Position numbers and translations under genes: made by a program. Below the pieces are notes generated by a model. The model searched no databases. It had not been told where the DNA came from and worked only from the letters and a program-made list of their open reading frames with translations. Shown one piece after another: positions 5,335-10,064 of a stretch of 10,064 nucleotides of DNA. This stretch comes from an uncultured Clostridia bacterium. Its GTDB lineage: Bacteria > Bacillota > Clostridia > Christensenellales > Borkfalkiaceae. The stretch lies in assembly GCA_947090365.1 (NCBI GenBank), contig CAMUNT010000025.1, positions 1 through 10,064 on the forward strand, written 5' to 3'. Within the stretch, counting starts at the first letter, position 1. Each line of letters begins with the position of its first letter.

Positions 5335-6543
5335 ATGTCAAGTTTGAAACTTCAGGGCGTCAATAAGTTATATCCTTCGAGAACGCTGGCGCTTTACGAC
5401 GCGGGCCTGGAAACCGCCGAAAAGGAATTCGTGGTCATAGTCGGCGCCGAGGGAAGCGGTAAATCAACCCTTTTAAGGGTAATCGCGGGGCTGGAATACG
5501 TTTCGGACGGCGAAATTTTTATCGACGGCAAGGACGTAACGGAGGCTGAACCCAAGGACAGGGAAATCGCTATGGTTTTCAGGGGCGATACCCTTTATCC
5601 CGCGCTCAACGTCTTCGACAATATGGCTTTCGGGCTTAAAATGCGCAAGGCTTCGCCCGCGCTTATCGAACAGCGCGTGAAGGCAACCGCCAATATTTTA
5701 GGGCTTACCGACATTTTGTTCCGCAAGCCCAAAACGCTTACCTCCGCACAGCGAAAGCGCGTTGAAATCGGCAGGGCGATAGTGAGAGAGCCCAAGCTTT
5801 ATATTCTGGACGAGCCTCTGGCGGGACTTGACGGCAATCTGAAAGCAGAGCTTTTACACGTTATTATCAACTTACAGGCGAGAATGGAGGGAACCTTCCT
5901 TTACGCAACCAAAAACGTCAGCGAGGCGCTTTCGATAGGCACGCGCATAGTGGTAATGAAGCACGGCACTATCCAGCAGATAGACACGCCCGCAAACCTT
6001 TACGACTATCCCGTAAACGCTTACGTTGCATTCTATATCGGCGCGCCGACGATAAATTTCGTAAACAACGCGAAAATAGTAAAGACGGAAGAGGGCGTTT
6101 TCGCAGAGGAAGGCAGCTTTAAAATCAGGCTTGACGGGAAAACGGTTTCGCGGTTTGAAAAAATCGACGAATACGCGAATACGGAAAAGCGTGTAATCGT
6201 AGGTATCCGTCCCGAGGATATGTCTACGGCGGACGGAAGCGGGGCAACGGTTACCAAGGTTGAAAACGACGGCGAAGATTATTACGCCGAATGCGAATAC
6301 GCGGGTCATACCTTTGTTGTAAAGACGGAAAACGGACGCACCGCCGGCGGGTGCGCAATCGAAACGGACGCTTCGCGCGTGCATCTTTTCGACGGCGAAA
6401 CGCGGCTTACGCTTTTATCCCGCGACGACGGCTATCAAAAAACGCAGTTTGCGGACGCGGATAAGAAGCCTCTGACCTTCCCCGAGGAGGAAGAGCTTTT
6501 GAAAACCTTCAAATCGAAAAAGGCGGAAAAGAAGAAAAAGTAA
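5335..6543 (+). CDS. MalK/UgpC-like ABC ATPase with degenerate catalytic motifs
   Basis: This 402-residue protein has the two-domain layout of sugar-importer ATPases: a nucleotide-binding domain (about 1-235), then a TOBE/MOP-like domain with VGIRPEDM, as in MalK. Walker A GAEGSGKST (37-45) and Walker B ILDEP (157-161) with its catalytic Glu160 are intact. The Q-loop Gln is Arg83 (MVFRGDTLYP), the LSGGQ signature is LTSAQ (135-139), and the H-loop His is Lys193 (LYATKNVSEA). It should bind ATP but hydrolyse it poorly alone. It may pair with a normal subunit or act as a regulator. The C-terminus adds an acidic and then a Lys-rich tail (SKKAEKKKK). I reject the longer start at 5290, which lies inside the promoter. 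No permease or binding protein is adjacent, and a terminator follows. Confidence 0.85.
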   Translation: MSSLKLQGVNKLYPSRTLALYDAGLETAEKEFVVIVGAEGSGKSTLLRVIAGLEYVSDGEIFIDGKDVTEAEPKDREIAMVFRGDTLYPALNVFDNMAFGLKMRKASPALIEQRVKATANILGLTDILFRKPKTLTSAQRKRVEIGRAIVREPKLYILDEPLAGLDGNLKAELLHVIINLQARMEGTFLYATKNVSEALSIGTRIVVMKHGTIQQIDTPANLYDYPVNAYVAFYIGAPTINFVNNAKIVKTEEGVFAEEGSFKIRLDGKTVSRFEKIDEYANTEKRVIVGIRPEDMSTADGSGATVTKVENDGEDYYAECEYAGHTFVVKTENGRTAGGCAIETDASRVHLFDGETRLTLLSRDDGYQKTQFADADKKPLTFPEEEELLKTFKSKKAEKKKK

Positions 6544-6561
6544 TTCGGCTTATTAAAGTTT

Positions 6562-6583
6562 AACCCCCATATCGGGGGTTTTC
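6562..6583 (+). terminator. Rho-independent terminator after the ATPase gene
   Basis: AACCCCC (6562-6568) and GGGGGTT (6574-6580) pair across a 5-nt ATATC loop, then TT, C, G and TTT follow. It lies 18 bp past the stop codon and isolates the ATPase gene from the permease gene downstream. Confidence 0.8.
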
Positions 6584-6618
6584 GTTTAGAAGTTTAAATT
6601 TTTGTTAATAAAAAAAAT

Positions 6619-7479
6619 ATGTGGAAACTCGTACTCGACGCGTTTTTGGATACGCTGATGGTTTTGCCGTTCCTGCTGGTCATATATATTCTAATAGAAT
6701 TTTTAGAGCACAGGACATCGTTTGCGGAAAGACCTAAAATTTTACAGGGAAATCTTGCGCCCCTCATCGGCTCTGCTACGGGGCTTATTCCGCAGTGCGG
6801 TTTTTCGGTGATGGCGGCAAAGCTTTACGATAAGGGGCTTATCCGTACAGGCACTTTGCTGGCGGTGCTTTTGGCAACCTCCGACGAAGCTTTTATAATT
6901 TTACTTTCAAGCGGAGCCTCCGCTTCGGCAATAATGCCCCTCGTCGTAATCAAGCTTACGGTGGGCATAGGCGTAGGTTATCTCGTAAACTTTTTATACA
7001 CAGCCGAAAAGCTTACCGGCGAATGTGCCGAGGAAATACACGCATATTCCTGCGGGAGGGAGCACGAAGGCAAAAGCGACGTGCGCGTATATTTTGTAAA
7101 TCCCCTTCTGCATTCCTTGCAGATTGCGTTCTATATTTTAGTGGTAAACCTCATTTTCGCGTTCGTAATAGACAGCGTGGGCGAGGATAAAATTGCCGAA
7201 TCTATGATAGGCGGAACCTATTTTCAGCCCTTTATAACCTCGGTGATAGGCCTTATTCCCAACTGCGCTTCAAGCACTGTGATAACTGCAACCTATATCA
7301 ACGGCGGAATTACTTTCGGAAGCTGTGCCGCGGGGCTTTGCGCCAACGCGGGGTTAGGGCTTGTAGTGCTGTTTAAAAACACCAAAAAAATCAAAAGGAA
7401 CATAATGTTCGTTATAACTTTATATTTAATTTCAGTGGTAGTGGGCATTGTTGTCAACTGCATCGGATTATTGATATAA
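6619..7479 (+). CDS. Putative ArsP_2-type heavy-metal/arsenic efflux permease
   Basis: This 286-residue polytopic membrane protein has about 8-10 hydrophobic segments. It contains an internal duplication: GLIPQCGFSVMAAKLYDKG (55-73) and GLIPNCASSTVITATYINGG (211-230). This repeat marks the putative 10TM heavy-metal exporter group (ArsP_2), also annotated as arsenic efflux or manganese transporter proteins. Conserved Cys60 and Cys216 lie in the two repeats. A polar loop between the halves (about 130-157) carries C136, H141, C145 and H149, which could bind metal. The ion is not decided by sequence. The ATG has no Shine-Dalgarno, and a TGTTAATAA extended -10 (6603-6611) ends 7 nt upstream, so a leaderless mRNA is likely. 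It stands alone, with no ArsR-like regulator visible. Confidence 0.75.
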   Translation: MWKLVLDAFLDTLMVLPFLLVIYILIEFLEHRTSFAERPKILQGNLAPLIGSATGLIPQCGFSVMAAKLYDKGLIRTGTLLAVLLATSDEAFIILLSSGASASAIMPLVVIKLTVGIGVGYLVNFLYTAEKLTGECAEEIHAYSCGREHEGKSDVRVYFVNPLLHSLQIAFYILVVNLIFAFVIDSVGEDKIAESMIGGTYFQPFITSVIGLIPNCASSTVITATYINGGITFGSCAAGLCANAGLGLVVLFKNTKKIKRNIMFVITLYLISVVVGIVVNCIGLLI

Positions 7480-7507
7480 AAATTATTATTTCGGGCGTGA
7501 AAATAAG

Positions 7508-7536
7508 TTGACTTAAATTTCAGCGTTTGGTAAACT
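7508..7536 (+). promoter_or_regulatory. rpsU promoter
   Basis: TTGACT (7508-7513), a 17-bp spacer and TAAACT (7531-7536) with TGG just upstream form an extended -10 promoter. The leader is about 38 nt long and ends in GAAGGAGG (7565-7572), a strong ribosome site 8 nt before the ATG, as expected for an abundant ribosomal protein. Confidence 0.65.
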
Positions 7537-7580
7537 GTTAAAGGTCAAATAAGTGCGTAAGGCGAAGGAGGGTAGTGTAT

Positions 7581-7757
7581 ATGTCAACTATAAGAGTGGG
7601 CGATAACGAGTCGGTTGAAAGCGCGTTAAGGCGTTTTAAAAGAAAATGCTCGCGCGACGGTATAATCGGCGATTTGCGTAAGAAAGAGTTTTACGAATCT
7701 CCTTCCGTTAAAAAGCGCAAAAAGATGGAAGCCGCAAGAAAAAGAAATAAAAACTGA
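7581..7757 (+). CDS. rpsU: 30S ribosomal protein S21
   Basis: This 58-residue, highly basic protein is ribosomal protein bS21, a small-subunit component near the anti-Shine-Dalgarno end of 16S rRNA. Diagnostic stretches are IRVGDNESVESALRRFKRKC (4-23), then SRDGIIGDLRKKEFYESPSVKK and the basic AARKRNKN tail. I choose the ATG at 7581 rather than the GTG at 7575, because it lies 8 nt after GAAGGAGG and gives the usual family length. The gene is monocistronic, with its own promoter and terminator. The yqeY gene that often follows rpsU in Firmicutes is not recognised here. Confidence 0.97.
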   Translation: MSTIRVGDNESVESALRRFKRKCSRDGIIGDLRKKEFYESPSVKKRKKMEAARKRNKN

Positions 7758-7765
7758 AATAAAAG

Positions 7766-7799
7766 GTCTGTTCGGTAAATCAATCCGGACAGGCTTTTT
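7766..7799 (+). terminator. Rho-independent terminator after rpsU
   Basis: A 10-bp stem, GTCTGTTCGG (7766-7775) with CCGGACAGGC (7785-7794) and two G-T pairs, encloses a 9-nt loop and is followed by five T. It starts 8 bp past the S21 stop. Confidence 0.8.
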
Positions 7800-7878
7800 G
7801 TATTATACAAAAAGTCGTATTATGTCACATTTTGCGAGTGTTACCAAAACGAAATTTAATTTATGGGATTGACTGGTT

Positions 7879-8256
7879 ATGGAAGATATAAAAAACTTGG
7901 CTCACGCCGCAAAACAAAGGCTGAAAAATAATTTCTGGGAAGAATGCAAAAAGAATTTTGACGCGGGCGCAATTCAGGCAAAGGTTCTGGGCCTTAACGA
8001 GGCCAAGGTGAGAAAAACTATGCAGACGCGCGTAAGAAGTGAAATACAGGGCGAAAAGCAGGACGGGTTTTATTTAAAAGTAAAGGCGCTTTTGGACAGC
8101 GAGGGCGAGGTTTCGGACGCTATCGGCAGGCTTACCGACAAGGAATACTACGAAACGCTTTCCTACGAGGAAAAACAGCGCTATAATTTAACGCTTTCGG
8201 CAAAATATCTCCGCGCTTTGGAAAGGTACAGGAAAGAAAAGGAAGCTGGTTTTTAA
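7879..8256 (+). CDS. Charged helical protein of unknown function
   Basis: I do not recognise this 125-residue protein. It is rich in Lys, Glu and Arg, has no membrane segment or signal peptide, and is predicted to be almost entirely helical. The N-terminal part (1-55) is basic, with EAKVRKTMQTRVRSEIQGE. A second part (about 60-120) includes a SYEEKQRYNLTLSAKYLRALERY helix. No Cys or His cluster or nucleotide motif is seen apart from one Cys near residue 23. A possible promoter, TTGCGA (7832-7837)-17 bp-TTTAAT (7855-7860), would give a 12-nt leader; GGGA at 7865 is a weak ribosome site. Codon use matches its neighbours, which supports a real gene. Confidence 0.65.
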   Translation: MEDIKNLAHAAKQRLKNNFWEECKKNFDAGAIQAKVLGLNEAKVRKTMQTRVRSEIQGEKQDGFYLKVKALLDSEGEVSDAIGRLTDKEYYETLSYEEKQRYNLTLSAKYLRALERYRKEKEAGF

Positions 8257-8274
8257 AAAATTTGTCGAAAAAGG

Positions 8275-8303
8275 TTGAAAAAACAGAATAGCCGTGCTAT
8301 AAT
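8275..8303 (+). promoter_or_regulatory. Strong promoter aimed at ATG 8310, leaderless arrangement
   Basis: TTGAAA (8275-8280), exactly 17 bp, then TATAAT (8298-8303) preceded by TGC form an extended, near-consensus promoter. Six bases (TCATTT) separate the -10 from the ATG at 8310, so the predicted first transcribed base is the A of the start codon. No Shine-Dalgarno is present for this ATG or for the one at 8342. Confidence 0.75.
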
Positions 8304-8309
8304 TCATTT

Positions 8310-8372
8310 ATGTTGAAAAGATTTTGCAATAATCCCCGCACATGGGGGGGGGGGTACACGCTTATAGATTAA
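8310..8372 (+). other. Short upstream reading frame cut off after the poly-G tract
   Basis: From the promoter-proximal ATG the frame reads MLKRFCNNPRTW, then GGGYTLID, and stops at TAA 8370-8372: 20 codons. With one more G in the tract (12 instead of 11) it would continue straight into the signal peptide and surface-protein frame. I read it as the true N-terminus of that protein in an out-of-frame state, rather than as an independent peptide gene. Confidence 0.6.
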
Positions 8373-10064
8373 GTCAAAGCAGAAGGCTTTGGCTGTCGTT
8401 AATAATATCCTTTTTATGTGCAATACTTTTGTGTTGCGCATTTTTGTTGCCCGAAACAGGAACAAATTCAATAACCGCAAGCGCGGCGGTTGCTCCTAAC
8501 GAAGTGGTTTATTCGGCAACCGATAGTGACGGACAGTATATTTTTATCGGTCAGTACGTCAATACTACCGAAACGGTAAGCACGCCGGGGACTATCTATT
8601 TCAGTGATTTTAATGAAGGTGTGGATACTGCAAGAGGTACGTGTGCGTTTGACGCTTCTGCAAAAACCGCATCGTTAACAAAAGTAAACAGTAAAACAAT
8701 TGTAATGACCTATATGGTTTTTACTTCAACCGTCGAAGTTCCCGCTATGACGGAATATAAAGTTACGTTCAGTTACGATTTGACGTTGACGCGAAAAGTC
8801 GCCAGTGACACTTCAACAATAAGCTCAGCTACTGAATTATTCCATTTCGGCGATGAAGACCGCTCGGCTTTGGCAAATTATCATTTTAGTGCTGCGCATT
8901 CAGGACCTTATATCGTATCATATATTCGCGATGCGGAAAAGGGTGAAGCGACGAGAGCTACAAACGATAAAGGGGATTTGCCTGCGGTAACTTATACCAA
9001 TACTTCCAACGTTGCGAAAACTTATACCGAGTATTTCGGAATAACCTGTACGGGCGGTTTGGGTTCTACATATACCGGTGCTACGGATGTAAAGTTAAAA
9101 ATGTCTGACAAAGTAGAAATTACCGCATTAAACGTGCCTGAGGTAGATAAAACTCAGGCAGACTATAATGCAAACGGCAACACGTTTAACTTTACTTACG
9201 ATCCGTACTGCGTGGATTATACCGTAAGCCGTACGGACTATGCGGGAACGGTAACGGACGTTACAAACAGTTGCGTAATAAACTCAGACGGTGCGTGTAC
9301 GCTGTACGGCGAAGGAACGTATGTATTTACTTTTAAAATCAAGGATAATTGCGGTGCTGTGTGGGACAGCGAAACAAACGACCGTACGGATAAGACGCTT
9401 ACTGTTACCGTAAACGCGGTAATACTTACTTCGCCTGCGGGAACGGTGCAAACGGAGTACAACGGACAGGAGCAGTCATTAAAAACTTTAACGGATAAAC
9501 CTGCCTGGTACAACCAGAGCGTATATACGGACCCATCGATAATCGCAATAGACGATAAGATAACGGATGCGGGCGAAAAAGAGGTTACGGTAAAGCTGTT
9601 AGACGGAAATTACCGCTGGTCGGACAGCGCAAGCAATTTATCCGATACGCGCAAGTTCACGTTTAAAGTAACCAAAAAACAGCTTACGATAGAGTTTAAT
9701 GAAGTCGACGGTTTACAGGTAGCGTCTTTGAAAGACGCGGGCGAAATATACGGGCGCGATACGGAAGATAAGTATCCGAAGCTGACGACGAAATATTATC
9801 AACCGGGGGACAGTCCCAACGGCGCAATATCAGCCCCTACCGGTCTTGGGCAATGGATAGCAATAGCAGTGCTTGAAAATGCGGACGGATGCAATTATTC
9901 GGTTGACGCTACCTCGGACGAATTTACGGTAGGTAAAAGCGTGGTAGCGTATCCCGAGCTCAGTGCAACCAGCGACCGAAGCCAACCTTACAGCAACGGA
10001 GTAAAAACGTTTGAGTTTACGGGTTACGACAGCTCATTAATGGAGTATACAGTGCCGGAGGGGG
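8342..10064 (+). CDS. Large secreted surface protein with MBG/YDG-like repeats, partial
   Basis: The frame is open from a TAA at 8330-8332 to the window end: at least 574 codons from ATG 8342, with the C-terminus missing. Residues 9-15 are basic (RLSQSRR) and 16-36 strongly hydrophobic, with likely signal-peptidase cleavage after TASA (45-48). An LPETG stands at 36-40. The rest is Thr-, Asp-, Tyr- and Val-rich and predicted all-beta. From about 353 it resembles MBG/YDG-type surface repeats, with YNG (373-375), a KKQLTIEF strand (445-452) and YSNGVKTFEFTGYD (550-563). It probably reaches the cell wall or is secreted; adhesion is an inference. ATG 8342 is the only ATG of this frame before the signal peptide and has no ribosome site. 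The promoter favours ATG 8310, which is out of frame here by one base. Confidence 0.8.
   Translation, partial: MGGGVHAYRLSQSRRLWLSLIISFLCAILLCCAFLLPETGTNSITASAAVAPNEVVYSATDSDGQYIFIGQYVNTTETVSTPGTIYFSDFNEGVDTARGTCAFDASAKTASLTKVNSKTIVMTYMVFTSTVEVPAMTEYKVTFSYDLTLTRKVASDTSTISSATELFHFGDEDRSALANYHFSAAHSGPYIVSYIRDAEKGEATRATNDKGDLPAVTYTNTSNVAKTYTEYFGITCTGGLGSTYTGATDVKLKMSDKVEITALNVPEVDKTQADYNANGNTFNFTYDPYCVDYTVSRTDYAGTVTDVTNSCVINSDGACTLYGEGTYVFTFKIKDNCGAVWDSETNDRTDKTLTVTVNAVILTSPAGTVQTEYNGQEQSLKTLTDKPAWYNQSVYTDPSIIAIDDKITDAGEKEVTVKLLDGNYRWSDSASNLSDTRKFTFKVTKKQLTIEFNEVDGLQVASLKDAGEIYGRDTEDKYPKLTTKYYQPGDSPNGAISAPTGLGQWIAIAVLENADGCNYSVDATSDEFTVGKSVVAYPELSATSDRSQPYSNGVKTFEFTGYDSSLMEYTVPEG
8344..8354 (+). 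repeat. Poly-G tract (11 G) at the N-terminus of the surface-protein gene
   Basis: Eleven consecutive G lie between the start codon at 8310 and the signal-peptide codons, by far the longest homopolymer of G or C in the window. Length changes by one base switch the 8310 frame between open and closed. The CCCC at 8334-8337 could pair with part of the tract in single-stranded DNA or RNA. Confidence 0.95.

Noticed and set aside
5872..6384. 170-residue minus-strand frame opposite the ATPase C-terminal domain
   Set aside because: It has a Val/Phe/Arg/Tyr-rich composition typical of antisense translation of this codon usage, and no motif or start signal.
8408..8448. Lipoprotein signal (lipobox) at the Cys pair after the hydrophobic core
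   Set aside because: The residues before the Cys are LL rather than a small residue at -1, and a better signal-peptidase I site (TASA) follows.
9238..9513. 91-residue minus-strand frame in the right part
   Set aside because: It is antisense to the continuous surface-protein frame and has no supporting signals.

Overview
The window reads like a chromosomal segment of an uncultured, probably gut-associated Clostridia-type Firmicute. I infer this from the gene content (S21, QueH, a MalK-type ATPase, HI0074-family and DUF6809-like small proteins), the mix of strong AAGGAGG-type ribosome sites and TTGACA/TATAAT promoters, and the repeat-rich surface protein. I cannot assign a genus. No rRNA, tRNA, CRISPR array, transposase or integrase was seen. 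Coding density is high, and every gap is short except the promoter and leader stretches described below.

Left part (1-2905): a minus-strand membrane protein of unknown function is divergent from a translationally coupled pair, trmB (tRNA m7G46 methyltransferase, with altered active-site residues) and a membrane-anchored YkuE-like metallophosphoesterase. A toxin-antitoxin pair of the MNT/HEPN (MntA/HepT, type VII) kind follows under its own promoter and ends in a strong hairpin that serves both strands.

Middle part (2906-5334): a small XRE regulator and a DUF6809-like protein diverge from a shared operator region holding two near-identical 16-bp repeats. One repeat sits exactly in the -35/-10 spacer. 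Next, on the minus strand, come queH (epoxyqueuosine reductase) and an ornithine-carbamoyltransferase-like enzyme. The latter keeps the carbamoyl-phosphate motif but lacks the usual ornithine-binding signatures, and its leader contains a 26-bp duplication.

Right part (5335-8256): a single MalK/UgpC-like ABC ATPase has its Q-loop, signature and H-loop residues all replaced. It is followed by a putative ArsP_2-type metal or arsenic permease, ribosomal protein S21, and a charged helical protein of unknown function.

Right edge (8257-10064): the most striking locus. A near-consensus promoter (TTGAAA-17-TATAAT with extended -10) points exactly at an ATG (8310). That reading frame runs into a tract of 11 G and stops after 20 codons. 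One extra G would join it to a long open frame that encodes a signal peptide and a large secreted protein with MBG/YDG-like repeats, running off the window. This looks like a slipped-strand phase-variation switch on a surface protein, or a homopolymer assembly error. An alternative ATG (8342) touching the tract is in frame with the present G11. Four genes, including this one, have a -10 box at the distance expected for leaderless mRNAs and no Shine-Dalgarno sequence.
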